Below, one piece after another: positions 1 to 6,679 of a stretch of DNA of 11,907 bases. The translations under genes and the position numbers were made by a program. Source of the stretch: Candidatus Bipolaricaulis sp. (GTDB taxonomy: Bacteria > Bipolaricaulota > Bipolaricaulia > Bipolaricaulales > Bipolaricaulaceae); assembly GCA_020062805.1 (NCBI GenBank), contig JAGUVP010000255.1, forward strand, positions 1 through 11,907, read 5' to 3'. Under the pieces are notes generated by a model. That model was not told where the DNA came from and made no database searches. It worked only from the letters and a program-made list of their open reading frames with translations. Each line of letters starts with the position of its first letter. Position 1 is the first letter of the stretch.

Positions 1-290
1 ACGGGAAGTCCGGCCTTGTGCCGCGTCCCGCGATAGCAGCCGATGTCGATCATGCGCTGCACGTTCGCCCGCACCTGCCGCCGAAGGTCACCCTCGACGA
101 GCTGCGACTCCACCTCGCGCCGCAGGGCAGTCACATCCTGCTCGGTCAAGTCCATGACCTTTGTGTCCGAAGCCACGCTGGTTCGCTCCAGAATCTTCTG
201 TGTCCGCGATGACCCGATCCCATAGATGTAGGTCAAGGCCACGGCAATCTGCTTCTTCGCCGGTAGGTTGATGCCCGCAATCCGTGCCAT
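1..290 (-). CDS. rpsM: 30S ribosomal protein S13 (partial, C-terminus off the window)
   Basis: S13 sits in the head of the 30S subunit, contacts the 50S subunit through intersubunit bridges and lies near the P-site tRNA. The reading frame starts at ATG 290 and stays open to the window edge, giving 96 complete codons plus two bases, so about 25-30 C-terminal residues are missing. It begins [14 protein letters not shown], has the helix-hairpin segment [15 protein letters not shown] (residues 20-34), then EGDLRRQV (66-73) and [15 protein letters not shown] (82-96), all characteristic of S13. It begins 4 nt after the rpmJ stop. The only upstream purine run is a modest AGGG about 8 nt before the ATG. 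It opens the alpha section, where rpsK, rpsD, rpoA and rplQ would normally follow to the left; this is an expectation, not seen here. Confidence 0.97.
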   Translation of the reverse strand, partial: MARIAGINLPAKKQIAVALTYIYGIGSSRTQKILERTSVASDTKVMDLTEQDVTALRREVESQLVEGDLRRQVRANVQRMIDIGCYRGTRHKAGLP

Positions 291-294
291 TGTC

Positions 295-408
295 CTATCC
301 CTGCCGCTGCTTGTGCTTGGGGTTGCGGCACACAACCCACAGCCGTCCCGTGCGGCGGATGACCCGGCACTTCTCGCAGATCTTTTTCACCGAACTCCGG
401 ACCTTCAT
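295..408 (-). CDS. rpmJ: 50S ribosomal protein L36
   Basis: L36 is the smallest large-subunit protein and helps fold 23S rRNA late in 50S assembly. This 37-residue protein has the family length and ends HKQRQG. It carries the intact zinc ribbon C11-x2-C14-x12-C27-x4-H32, so it is the zinc-binding (C+) form rather than the cysteine-free paralogue made in zinc shortage. The ATG at 408 is preceded by GAGGAGG (414-420) with 5-nt spacing, and that sequence overlaps the infA stop codon by one base. The gene ends in TAG, 4 nt before rpsM. Its position between infA and rpsM is the classic one. Confidence 0.97.
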   Translation of the reverse strand: MKVRSSVKKICEKCRVIRRTGRLWVVCRNPKHKQRQG

Positions 409-419
409 CCTCGCCTCCT

Positions 420-638
420 CTACGTTTCCCGGTACACGATCCGTCCCCGAGTGAGGTCGTACGGGGAAAACTCGACGATCACCCGATCCCCGACCACCAC
501 CCGGATGAAGTTCTTCCGCATCCGCCCCGAGGCCACGCACAGCGCATCGTGCTCGTTGTCCAGCTTCACCCGATACATCGAATCGGGGAGCACTTCGGTC
601 ACTTCCCCGCGTGCCCGGATCACGTCCTTCTTCGACAA
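420..638 (-). CDS. infA: Translation initiation factor IF-1
   Basis: IF1 binds the ribosomal A site during initiation and cooperates with IF2 and IF3 to select initiator tRNA. It has a single OB fold (S1-like). The chosen start is TTG at 638, giving [11 protein letters not shown] and exactly 72 residues, the usual IF1 length. Family motifs are [16 protein letters not shown] (residues 38-53) and [15 protein letters not shown] (56-70). A GGGAGG at 643-648 lies 4 nt upstream of this TTG, which supports it. The frame is open further upstream with other TTG codons at 650 and 656, adding 4 or 6 residues without a family counterpart. The gene overlaps the map 3' end by 19 nt and ends in TAG. Residue C34 lies where IF1 usually has a small or polar residue; it has no obvious significance. 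Confidence 0.95.
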   Translation of the reverse strand: MSKKDVIRARGEVTEVLPDSMYRVKLDNEHDALCVASGRMRKNFIRVVVGDRVIVEFSPYDLTRGRIVYRET

Positions 639-1396
639 AAGGCCTCCCAAATCCAACCCGTCAGCACCCAGGGCCCGGATGAGGTGACAACCACCATCTC
701 CTCATAATGCGCGGCGAGCGCGCCACTCGCCGTAACCACAGTCCACCCATCGCCCCGCACATGAACAGGAAGATCATCTCCCTTCACCATCGGTTCCGGG
801 CAGAGAACCATCCCCTCCCGCAAGGCCATCCCCTTGCCCGGATCCCCGAAACTCGGAATCTGCGGGTCTTCATGGAGATCACGGCCAATGCCATGCCCCA
901 CGAACTCCCGCACCACGTGAAACCCATGGCCACTCACGTACCGGCCGATGGCGTGGGACAGATCCGAAACGTACCCACCAAGTCTAGCTGCCCTAATCGC
1001 ATCCCGCAAGGCATCGCGCGTGACATCGAGCAGCCGCTCGGCCTCGGGGGCGATCTGCCCTACCCCCACCGTCACCGCCGCGTCGGCGTAGTACCCCGCC
1101 CGTTTCAGTCCCAGGTCGAGGGACACGATATCGCCCTCGCGCAGCCTCCGTGCAGAGGGGATGCCATGAACAATCTCCTCGTTCACAGACACGCAAAGTG
1201 TAGCCGGGTACCCACGGTAGCCCTTGAACGCGGGTTCGGCCCCTGCCGCTCGAATTCGCCCCTCGGCCAACCGGTCGAGTTCCAGCGTTTCGATGCCCGG
1301 CTGCACGGCAAGCGCGACATCGACGAGAATGCCCGCAAGAAGCTGGGCGTTCTCGGCGACAACCTCGATCTCAGCTTCCGTCTTGAGGGCGATCAC
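620..1396 (-). CDS. map: Methionine aminopeptidase, type I
   Basis: This cytosolic metalloenzyme removes the initiator methionine from nascent proteins when the second residue is small. With a GTG start at 1396 the protein has 258 residues and begins [13 protein letters not shown] (the first residue would be Met), matching the family N-terminus. Upstream in-frame sequence is arginine-rich, unlike the family, and lies inside adk. The pita-bread-fold active-site residues are all present: H77 ([10 protein letters not shown]), metal ligands D94 (LDLG) and D105 (YADAAVT), H168 (VGHGIG), E201 (CPEPM) and E232 (HYEEMVVVT). The start overlaps the adk stop as GTGA, and no Shine-Dalgarno is visible, so translation is probably coupled to adk. 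The last 12 or so residues, from GWIWEAF onward, run past the usual end of the fold and into infA. Confidence 0.96.
   Translation of the reverse strand: MIALKTEAEIEVVAENAQLLAGILVDVALAVQPGIETLELDRLAEGRIRAAGAEPAFKGYRGYPATLCVSVNEEIVHGIPSARRLREGDIVSLDLGLKRAGYYADAAVTVGVGQIAPEAERLLDVTRDALRDAIRAARLGGYVSDLSHAIGRYVSGHGFHVVREFVGHGIGRDLHEDPQIPSFGDPGKGMALREGMVLCPEPMVKGDDLPVHVRGDGWTVVTASGALAAHYEEMVVVTSSGPWVLTGWIWEAFCRRRT
643..648 (-). promoter_or_regulatory. Shine-Dalgarno site deciding the infA TTG start
   Basis: On the minus strand these bases read GGGAGG and end 4 nt before the TTG at 638. They lie inside the map coding region. The site favours the 72-residue IF1 over longer forms starting at TTG 650 or 656, because both of those codons lie at or upstream of the purine run and could not use it. 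Confidence 0.7.
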
Positions 1397-2016
1397 GATC
1401 GGAGTATCTTGGCAACGTCGGCAGCCACTTGGTCGGGCGATCGAGCGGCGTCTACCGCTTTGAGCAGACCCTGACGGGCGTAGTGCTCGACGAGGGGACG
1501 CGAGTCCTTTTCGTACACCTCGTACCGGCGCGCCACCACTTCGGGTGTGTCGTCCGGCCGCTGACGAAGCTCCCCACCGCACCGATCGCAGAGTCCCTCG
1601 GTGCGCGGCCGTTGGGTGACAACGTTGTACACCGCCCCACACGCCCTGCACACCCGTCGGCTCCCCAGCCGCCGCACGACCTCGTCCTTCGCTACAGCGA
1701 GGTTGACCACCACGTGTACCGGGAGGAACTCGGCCAATCCCTCAGCCTGGGCCAGCGTGCGCGGGAAGCCGTCGAGGAGCACGCCCTGTTGGCCTTTCAC
1801 CCTTTCCTGAACCATCGCCAACACCACGGCGTCCGGCACGAGTTCTCCTCGCTCCATGAACGTTCGGGCGCGCTGCCCGAGCTCAGTACCCCGTGCCACC
1901 TCGTCCCGCAGAACGTCGCCCGTCGAGAGATGGAGAAGCCCCGCCTCCTTCGCCACTCGGACCGCGATCGTCCCCTTTCCCGCCCCGGGCGGACCGAGGA
2001 GAACGACGTTCCTCAC
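1393..2016 (-). CDS. adk: Adenylate kinase with zinc-type LID domain
   Basis: Adenylate kinase interconverts ATP + AMP and 2 ADP in the cytosol and supplies ADP for nucleotide metabolism. The 207-residue product has the P-loop GPPGAGKGT (8-16), the AMP-site segment LSTGDVLRDEV (30-40), LDGFPRT (81-87), and the LID region with four cysteines at 123, 126, 143 and 146. These form the structural zinc site of many Gram-positive and thermophile enzymes. RRPDD-like RQRPDDTPEVVARR (151-164) follows. The start is GTG at 2016, overlapping the secY TGA as GTGA, with GGGAGG at 2025-2030 spaced 8 nt upstream. The secY-adk-map order is conserved in many bacteria. The C-terminal stop overlaps the map start in the same GTGA manner. 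Confidence 0.97.
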   Translation of the reverse strand: MRNVVLLGPPGAGKGTIAVRVAKEAGLLHLSTGDVLRDEVARGTELGQRARTFMERGELVPDAVVLAMVQERVKGQQGVLLDGFPRTLAQAEGLAEFLPVHVVVNLAVAKDEVVRRLGSRRVCRACGAVYNVVTQRPRTEGLCDRCGGELRQRPDDTPEVVARRYEVYEKDSRPLVEHYARQGLLKAVDAARSPDQVAADVAKILRS

Positions 2017-3305
2017 AGACCTTTCCTCCCCAGGAACGCGGACCCCTTGACAAGGGACTCGTACTGGCGCATCACGAGGTGAGCCTCGATCTGCATGATC
2101 GTGTCAATGCCCACGCCAACAAGAATGAGGATCGATGTACCGCCAATCGAGAATCCCCGCATGCCGGATAGGGCCGAGAAGATGAACGGCAACACGGCGA
2201 TCCCGGCTAGGAACACTCCGCCCACGAGGAGGAGTCGGTTCGTCACCGATCCCAGATAGCCCGCCGTGGGTTGCCCGGGCCGAACCCCAGGGACGAACCC
2301 GCCTGCCTCGCGGAGATTCTTCGCGATGTCGTTGGGGTCAAACACGAGCGACGAGTAGAAGTAGGTGAAGAAGAAAATGAGGAGCACGTAAGCCACGAGG
2401 TAGATCGTGCTCCCCGGAGCAACGTAACTCTGGAGCCAGTTCAGTTGGGGAATCCAGGTCGCGATCGAGCTGGGGAGGGTGAGGATCGCTGAGGCGAAGA
2501 TGATCGGGATCACGCCGCCCTGGTTCACCCGCAGCGGCAGGTGGGTCGTGTGCCCGCCGTACACCCGTCGCCCTGAGGTGCGCTTGGCGTACTGGATGAC
2601 GATCTTGCGCTGGCCCTGCTGGATGATGACGGTGAGGGCGACCACGGCCACGAACATGCCGATCAGGCCGATCCCCCACAATGGATGAACCGTGCCCGCC
2701 GAGATCTCCAGCGCCGCCTGCTGGATCTCCGCGGGGAAGCGGGCCACGATCCCGGCCATAATCAGCATTGAAATTCCATTCCCCACGCCGTTTTCTGTCA
2801 TCCGTTCCCCGACCCACATCAGGAAGACCGAACCCGCGGTGAGGGTGATGATCGTGCTCAGGAAGAAACCCACGGATGGCTGGGCCAGTCCGTACTGAAC
2901 CACAAGAACGCCCATCGCGTAGGACTGGACAAGCGCCAGGGCAACCGTTCCCCACCGCGTGTACTGGGTGAGCTTCTTCCGGCCTTCCCGACCCTCTTCC
3001 TGGAGCTTCTTCAGCTTCGGGAACGCCGGGATGAGGAGCGACAAGATGATCGAGGCGTTGATGTACGGAATCACGCCAAGCGAGAACAGCGAGAACTGCT
3101 GGAGGGCTCCTCCTGTGAACAGGTTGATGAACTGAAACAAACCTGCTCCGAACGCGCCGGAAAGCACATCGGCAAGCTGCTTCGTGTCCACGCCCGGAAC
3201 GGGGATGTGAGCCCCGATTCGGAACACAAGGAGCATCCCCAAGGTGTAGAGAATCCTCCGCCGCAGTTCCTCAACGGCAAACAGCTGCTGAATGCGTCCC
3301 AGCAC
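2013..3305 (-). CDS. secY: Preprotein translocase subunit SecY
   Basis: SecY is the ten-helix pore of the Sec translocon in the inner membrane. It works with SecE, SecG, SecA and the ribosome in export and in membrane insertion. The 430-residue length is typical. Family motifs visible are GVIPYINASIILSLL (residues 77-91), WVGERMTENGVGNGIS (164-179), IQYAKR (237-242), LRVNQGGVIPIIFASA (258-273) and the cytosolic C5 loop GVRPGQPTAGYL (340-351), whose arginine corresponds to the one important for SecA-driven export. Hydrophobic stretches at about 18-36, 73-93, 119-139, 148-166, 175-190, 208-228, 264-283, 300-322, 358-378 and 388-408 fit ten membrane spans. The start is GTG at 3305, directly abutting the rplO TAG, with GAGGAGG at 3311-3317 and 5-nt spacing. 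Confidence 0.98.
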   Translation of the reverse strand: MLGRIQQLFAVEELRRRILYTLGMLLVFRIGAHIPVPGVDTKQLADVLSGAFGAGLFQFINLFTGGALQQFSLFSLGVIPYINASIILSLLIPAFPKLKKLQEEGREGRKKLTQYTRWGTVALALVQSYAMGVLVVQYGLAQPSVGFFLSTIITLTAGSVFLMWVGERMTENGVGNGISMLIMAGIVARFPAEIQQAALEISAGTVHPLWGIGLIGMFVAVVALTVIIQQGQRKIVIQYAKRTSGRRVYGGHTTHLPLRVNQGGVIPIIFASAILTLPSSIATWIPQLNWLQSYVAPGSTIYLVAYVLLIFFFTYFYSSLVFDPNDIAKNLREAGGFVPGVRPGQPTAGYLGSVTNRLLLVGGVFLAGIAVLPFIFSALSGMRGFSIGGTSILILVGVGIDTIMQIEAHLVMRQYESLVKGSAFLGRKGL

Positions 3306-3794
3306 CTACGCCTCCTCGCCCGAGCCTGCATCCGCCGACAACGACGGCTCACCTTCTGCGCGACCGCCGGCGGCCTCGATCTTCTCCCGCGCCTTCTGGC
3401 TAAACCGGTCCGCCTTCACCACCAGCGCTTTCGTCAGCTCGCCCTGGCCCAAGACCTTCAGACCACACTTGGGGTTCTTGACGAGGCCCCGAGCTGCGAG
3501 CACATCCAACGACACCTCATCGCCTGCTGCAAACTGGGCATCCAGGTCGCCCACATTCACCACGGCGTACTCGATCCGTCCCACGTTGTGGAACCCGCGT
3601 TTCGGAAACCTCATCCAAAACGGCGTTTGCCCACCTTCGTACCCTGGGCGGACCGTGACCCCAGAACGGGAGTTCTGGCCCTTCGTTCCCTTGCCGCACT
3701 CGTGCCCACCGTGGCCCGAGCTGTACCCTCGTCCAACGCGCTTCCGCCCACGCTTGCTCCCCGGGGTTGGTCGCAGGTTATCGAGTCTCAGCAT
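3306..3794 (-). CDS. rplO: 50S ribosomal protein L15
   Basis: L15 is a late-assembly large-subunit protein with an extended N-terminal tail threading into 23S rRNA. The 162-residue product starts MLRLDNLRPTPGSKRGRKRV and then has GRGYSSGHGGHECGKGTKGQ (21-40), PGYEGGQTPFWMRFPKRGF (50-68) and a globular C-terminal half with LVKNPKCGLKVLGQGELTKAL (104-124 region), all typical of L15. The tail after residue 147 is acidic and serine-rich and looks unconserved. ATG 3794 lies inside rpsE, overlapping it by 17 nt, and has GGAGG at 3801-3805 with 6-nt spacing. The frame is open further upstream, but that sequence is the rpsE shadow. Directly following rpsE means that no rpmD lies between them. The stop is TAG, adjacent to the secY GTG. 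Confidence 0.97.
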   Translation of the reverse strand: MLRLDNLRPTPGSKRGRKRVGRGYSSGHGGHECGKGTKGQNSRSGVTVRPGYEGGQTPFWMRFPKRGFHNVGRIEYAVVNVGDLDAQFAAGDEVSLDVLAARGLVKNPKCGLKVLGQGELTKALVVKADRFSQKAREKIEAAGGRAEGEPSLSADAGSGEEA

Positions 3795-4290
3795 CCTCGA
3801 CCTCCAAGATCTCCTCGACGGTCTTTCCCCGTCGGACCGCGACCATTTCCACACCTTCCATTTGGCAGAACCCGTCCAGGGTCGCTCGCGCCAGGTTGAG
3901 CGGGTTGGTCGAGCGAAGGGCCTTCGTGAGGATGTTGCGGATCCCGGCGATGCGGCACACCGCTCCCACCGTTCTCCCCGCAATGACGCCGGTGCCCGGA
4001 TACGCCGGTCGCAACAGCACTTTGGCCGCTCCGAACGCCCCCCGCACCTCATGGGGGATCGTTCCGTCTTGAATCGGGACAGATATCAAGTGCTTCATCG
4101 CGTCCCGAATCGCTTGCTGCACGGCCTGGGGAATCTCGACGGATTTGCCGACCCCCACCCCAACCCGGCCCGCGCTGTCACCTGCAACGACTGTAACGCG
4201 GAACCGAAGGCGCTTTCCGCCCTTTGTAACTTTGCCCACCCGGCGGATGTCGATGACTTCGTGTGCTGGCTGCTCCGGGTACCTCGCCAT
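3778..4290 (-). CDS. rpsE: 30S ribosomal protein S5
   Basis: S5 lies on the solvent side of the decoding centre and affects translational accuracy and mRNA entry. The 170-residue protein has the N-terminal double-stranded-RNA-binding-like domain with the spectinomycin-loop region VGKVTKGGKRLRF (18-30), then GRVGVGVGKSVEIPQAVQQA (41-60), and the C-terminal domain with GTIPHEVRGAFGAAKVLLRPA (76-96), GTGVIAG (99-105) and ILTKALRSTNPLNLARAT (120-137). The usual GTGVIAGG reads GTGVIAGR, a small substitution. Its ATG overlaps the rplR TGA by one base (TGATG). A GGGAGG-type run lies about 12 nt upstream, farther than usual, so reinitiation from rplR may contribute. The stop is TAA. Confidence 0.97.
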   Translation of the reverse strand: MARYPEQPAHEVIDIRRVGKVTKGGKRLRFRVTVVAGDSAGRVGVGVGKSVEIPQAVQQAIRDAMKHLISVPIQDGTIPHEVRGAFGAAKVLLRPAYPGTGVIAGRTVGAVCRIAGIRNILTKALRSTNPLNLARATLDGFCQMEGVEMVAVRRGKTVEEILEVEDAETR

Positions 4291-4652
4291 CAGAACTCTA
4301 GCCCTCCCTCGCGGGCCGCCTCGGCCAGGGCACGGATCTTGCCGTGGTACGGGTAGCCCGAGCGATCAAACACAACCTGTCGGATTCCGCTCTCCCGCGC
4401 CCGTTGCGCCACGAGCGTTCCCACTGCGCGCGCCCCGTCCACGGTGTTCTTCACGCCTTGATCACGCAATTCCGGGCACATCGTGGAAGCCGAGGCCAGC
4501 GTCCGCCCGCTGGCGTCATCTACGAGCTGCGCGTAGACGTGGCGGAGGCTCTTGTACACGCTAAGGCGCGGGCGGGCCACGGTGCCGTGCACGCGGCGCC
4601 GGATGCGCGCCTTCCGCTTGAGTCGATGTTCCTTGCGAGTCTTCCTAATCAT
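4290..4652 (-). CDS. rplR: 50S ribosomal protein L18
   Basis: L18 binds 5S rRNA and, with L5 and the 5S rRNA, forms the central protuberance of the 50S subunit. The 120-residue product has the family's usual size. It has a strongly basic N-terminus (residues 1-28), then [20 protein letters not shown] (27-46), and ends with the highly conserved block [28 protein letters not shown] spread over 93-120. The ATG at 4652 lies 5 nt after the rplF stop. No convincing Shine-Dalgarno is visible in the 15 nt upstream; the nearest G-run is about 18 nt away. Translation probably depends on ribosomes terminating on rplF. The TGA stop overlaps the rpsE start by one base. Confidence 0.97.
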   Translation of the reverse strand: MIRKTRKEHRLKRKARIRRRVHGTVARPRLSVYKSLRHVYAQLVDDASGRTLASASTMCPELRDQGVKNTVDGARAVGTLVAQRARESGIRQVVFDRSGYPYHGKIRALAEAAREGGLEF

Positions 4653-4657
4653 GGCTG

Positions 4658-5203
4658 TTACGCTTTCGCCCCCAGTTTGCCCGCCTTGCGGATGATCTCC
4701 TCTCCGCGGTAGCGGATGCCGGTGCCCCGGTACGGCTCCGGAGGTTGGAATGCCCGGATGTCCGCCGCGACCTGACCCACAAGGCGATTGTCAATCCCCC
4801 GCACCACAATCCTGTTGGGATCTGGGACTGAGAACTCGATACCATCGGGAATCTCGTACCGCACGGGGTGGGAATAACCGAGCTCCATGACGAGAGCTTT
4901 CCCCTCTGCCCGAGCGCGGTATCCCAGGCCCTGGATTTCCAGCTCTTTCTGCCATTTTTCGGTCACACCGCGAACCATGTTCGCGATGAGGGATCGGTAC
5001 AAGCCATGCCGCGCACGGAACGGCGCGCGCTCCGCCTTGCGCGTCACAACGACCTCTCCTTCAACAACCTCAATGGACACGAACTCCGTCTGGTAAGGGC
5101 ATTCCAGAGTCCCATGCGGACCACGGACCATGACCCGCCCTGGCTGAATCTGGACTTCAACCCCCTGCGGAATCCGAATAGGTTTCTTCCCAATCTTGGA
5201 CAT
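4658..5203 (-). CDS. rplF: 50S ribosomal protein L6
   Basis: L6 sits near the sarcin-ricin loop and the factor-binding region of the 50S subunit, and is needed for late assembly. The 181-residue protein starts [17 protein letters not shown] and has two homologous L6 folds. The first contains [10 protein letters not shown] (24-33) and the second contains [18 protein letters not shown] (107-124). The C-terminal signature [20 protein letters not shown] (154-173) is diagnostic. The ATG at 5203 lies one base after the rpsH stop, with GAGGTG 7 nt upstream. The stop is TAA. It occupies the conserved position between rpsH and rplR. Confidence 0.98.
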   Translation of the reverse strand: MSKIGKKPIRIPQGVEVQIQPGRVMVRGPHGTLECPYQTEFVSIEVVEGEVVVTRKAERAPFRARHGLYRSLIANMVRGVTEKWQKELEIQGLGYRARAEGKALVMELGYSHPVRYEIPDGIEFSVPDPNRIVVRGIDNRLVGQVAADIRAFQPPEPYRGTGIRYRGEEIIRKAGKLGAKA

Positions 5204-5204
5204 C

Positions 5205-5612
5205 TCACCACACCTCGTACAGGATTTCGCCGCCGATCCCCCGTCGCCGAGCCTCGCGGCCCGTCATGACACCCTGCGAGGTCGATATCACGGCGGTCCC
5301 CAACCCCCCCCGGGTTCTCGGAATCTCGTCCGTTCCCAGATACACCCTGCGGGCCGAAGTGCTGACCCGTCGCAATCCCTGGATCGCTGGCCGACGAAAG
5401 CGAGTTCCCTCTCGCCGGTACTTCAGCTTCAAGCGCAGTGTCGGACAGGGTTCGCCCTCCTCTACGGCATAGGACTCGATGTACCCCTCTTCTGTAAGAA
5501 TCCGGGCACTGTCCACCTTCATCCGCGATGAGGGCATCGCGACCTCCTCCTTGGAACGGGCCAAGGCGTTGCGGATCCGAGCAAGCATGTCAGCAATCGG
5601 GTCGCCAACCAT
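5205..5612 (-). CDS. rpsH: 30S ribosomal protein S8
   Basis: S8 is a primary 16S rRNA binder of the central domain and, in enterobacteria, represses the spc operon by binding its mRNA. The product begins MVGDPIADMLARIRNA, the standard S8 N-terminus, and ends STSQGVMTGREARRRGIGGEILYEVW across 110-135, the C-terminal rRNA-binding signature. There are two adjacent ATG codons (5615 and 5612). I prefer 5612, giving 135 residues, because AGGAGG at 5618-5623 is only 2 nt from the first ATG but 5 nt from the second. The longer form would add a single Met. The gene ends TGA, one base before rplF. Whether S8 autoregulates here cannot be seen. Confidence 0.97.
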   Translation of the reverse strand: MVGDPIADMLARIRNALARSKEEVAMPSSRMKVDSARILTEEGYIESYAVEEGEPCPTLRLKLKYRREGTRFRRPAIQGLRRVSTSARRVYLGTDEIPRTRGGLGTAVISTSQGVMTGREARRRGIGGEILYEVW

Positions 5613-5617
5613 CATAG

Positions 5618-5623
5618 CCTCCT
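5618..5623 (-). promoter_or_regulatory. Shine-Dalgarno site deciding the rpsH start
   Basis: These bases read AGGAGG on the minus strand. The spacing is 2 nt to ATG 5615 and 5 nt to ATG 5612, which favours the second of the tandem ATG codons. The last base of the rpsN TGA stop (5623) is the first base of this site, linking termination of S14 to initiation of S8. Confidence 0.65.
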
Positions 5624-5808
5624 CACCACGCGGCCTTCTTCACGCCGGGAAGCTGTCCGTCCAGCGCAAGCTTGCGGAAACAAAGCCGGCACAGGCCGAA
5701 ATCCCGGATATACGCCCGCGATCGCCCGCACAGCTGGCACCGGTTGTGCTTGCGCACCGCGAACTTCGGGCGCCGGGCCGCTTTCTCGATCATCGCCTTT
5801 CGTGCCAT
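5623..5808 (-). CDS. rpsN: 30S ribosomal protein S14, zinc-binding type (type Z)
   Basis: S14 is a late-assembling protein of the 30S head, close to S3, S10 and S19. This is the short 61-residue zinc form: it starts [20 protein letters not shown] and carries cysteines 24, 27, 40 and 43 in C-x2-C-x12-C-x2-C spacing within CQLCGRSR and [11 protein letters not shown]. It ends [11 protein letters not shown], the common short-form C-terminus. The longer, cysteine-free S14 of many proteobacteria is thus not what is encoded here. The ATG at 5808 follows the rplE stop by 8 nt and has a G-rich Shine-Dalgarno (GGGGGAGAG) directly upstream. The stop is TGA. Confidence 0.98.
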   Translation of the reverse strand: MARKAMIEKAARRPKFAVRKHNRCQLCGRSRAYIRDFGLCRLCFRKLALDGQLPGVKKAAW

Positions 5809-5816
5809 CTCTCCCC

Positions 5817-6350
5817 CTAATCCCTTCTGAATGCGCAGCCCAACCCAGACAACAGCGCCGTGCCCTCGCGATCTGTCCGTGCGGTGGTCACGATCGTGAT
5901 GTCCATCCCCTGTGCGCGCACCACATCATCGTACGATATCTCGGGGAACACCATCTGCTCTGTGATGCCGATCGAGAAGTTCCCACGTCCATCGAACGCG
6001 TCGGGCGAGACCCCTTTGAAATCGCGGATTCCCGGGAGGGCGACGTTGAACAGCTTGTACAGGAACTCGTACGCCCGCAGGCCGCGCAGGGTCACCATGC
6101 ACCCAATGGCATCGCCTTGACGGATCTTGAAGTCGGAGACCGCGCGCTTGGCGCGTGTCACCACGGGCCTCTGTCCCGCAATCTGAGACAGGTTTTTCAC
6201 GGACCCCTCTAGGATCTTCGGGTCATCGTGTTTGCCCACGCCCATGTTGATAACCACCTTGGTCACCCTCGGCGCTTGCATCACGTTCGAGAGCCCAAGC
6301 TCCTTCATCAGTTTTGGCACAATCTCTTCTCGGTACTGTGTGTAGAGCAT
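5817..6350 (-). CDS. rplE: 50S ribosomal protein L5
   Basis: L5 binds 5S rRNA in the central protuberance and touches the P-site tRNA. The 177-residue protein is close to the usual 178-180. Motifs are [15 protein letters not shown] (25-39), [20 protein letters not shown] (58-77), [12 protein letters not shown] (79-90), [10 protein letters not shown] (105-114) and [19 protein letters not shown] (120-138). The ATG at 6350 begins 4 nt after the rplX stop. The upstream TAAGG, which includes the rplX TAA, lies only 2 nt before the ATG, so the site is weak by spacing and coupling to rplX is plausible. In E. coli the S8 repressor binds mRNA near this start; I did not identify an equivalent hairpin. 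The stop is TAG. Confidence 0.97.
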   Translation of the reverse strand: MLYTQYREEIVPKLMKELGLSNVMQAPRVTKVVINMGVGKHDDPKILEGSVKNLSQIAGQRPVVTRAKRAVSDFKIRQGDAIGCMVTLRGLRAYEFLYKLFNVALPGIRDFKGVSPDAFDGRGNFSIGITEQMVFPEISYDDVVRAQGMDITIVTTARTDREGTALLSGLGCAFRRD

Positions 6351-6354
6351 GGCC

Positions 6355-6663
6355 TTAGAATGTCGCCCCGCACTGCTTGCAGCGGCGCAGTTTCTGCTTG
6401 TCCACCACGACCACGCCCAATCGGCTGGGGACGCTGCACTCCGGACACACCACCTTCACCTTGGACACGTGAAGCGGAGACTCCCGCTTGATGATCCCCG
6501 GCTCGCGCACCGCCTGGGTGGGACGCTGGTGCTTGGTCACGATGTTGACCCCCTCCACCAGGACGCGGTCCTTCTCGGGAAATACCTGGAGGATCTTGCC
6601 GACCTTGCCCCGGTCCTCGCCCGAGACCACCTTGACCCGATCCCCCTTGCGCACCTTCCGCAT
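6355..6663 (-). CDS. rplX: 50S ribosomal protein L24 with C-terminal zinc ribbon
   Basis: L24 initiates 50S assembly by binding the 5' domain of 23S rRNA, and lies near the tunnel exit. The 102-residue product has the N-terminal KOW motif ([20 protein letters not shown], 4-23) and [17 protein letters not shown] (34-50). The C-terminal part carries C73-x2-C76 and C95-x2-C98, a probable zinc ribbon found in many but not all bacterial L24 proteins. The ATG at 6663 has GGGGAGG 4 nt upstream. The 16-nt gap to the rplN stop is the largest in the window. The stop is TAA, 4 nt before rplE. Confidence 0.97.
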   Translation of the reverse strand: MRKVRKGDRVKVVSGEDRGKVGKILQVFPEKDRVLVEGVNIVTKHQRPTQAVREPGIIKRESPLHVSKVKVVCPECSVPSRLGVVVVDKQKLRRCKQCGATF

Positions 6664-6679
6664 CGCTCCTCCCCGCTTC

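Noticed and set aside
707-1474. 255-codon plus-strand frame opposite map
   Set aside because: It is antisense to methionine aminopeptidase, whose catalytic residues are all present; the plus-strand frame has no motif.
1397-1651. N-terminal extension of map upstream of GTG 1396
   Set aside because: This stretch is arginine- and serine-rich, lies wholly inside adk, and does not resemble any Map N-terminal domain; GTG 1396 gives the standard N-terminus.
3795-4052. In-frame extension upstream of rplO
   Set aside because: It is rpsE sequence in another frame, with Arg/Ser-rich shadow composition; ATG 3794 has its own Shine-Dalgarno.
3292-4356. 354-codon open frame on the plus strand opposite rplO/rpsE
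   Set aside because: It lies antisense to clearly recognised L15 and S5, is rich in Arg/Pro/Ser/His as expected of GC-rich shadow frames, and shows no family motif.
6664-6679. Possible promoter or terminator in the rplN/rplX gap, the largest gap in the window
   Set aside because: Sixteen bases are too few for a -35/-10 promoter or a hairpin terminator, and the space is taken up by the rplX Shine-Dalgarno GGGGAGG.
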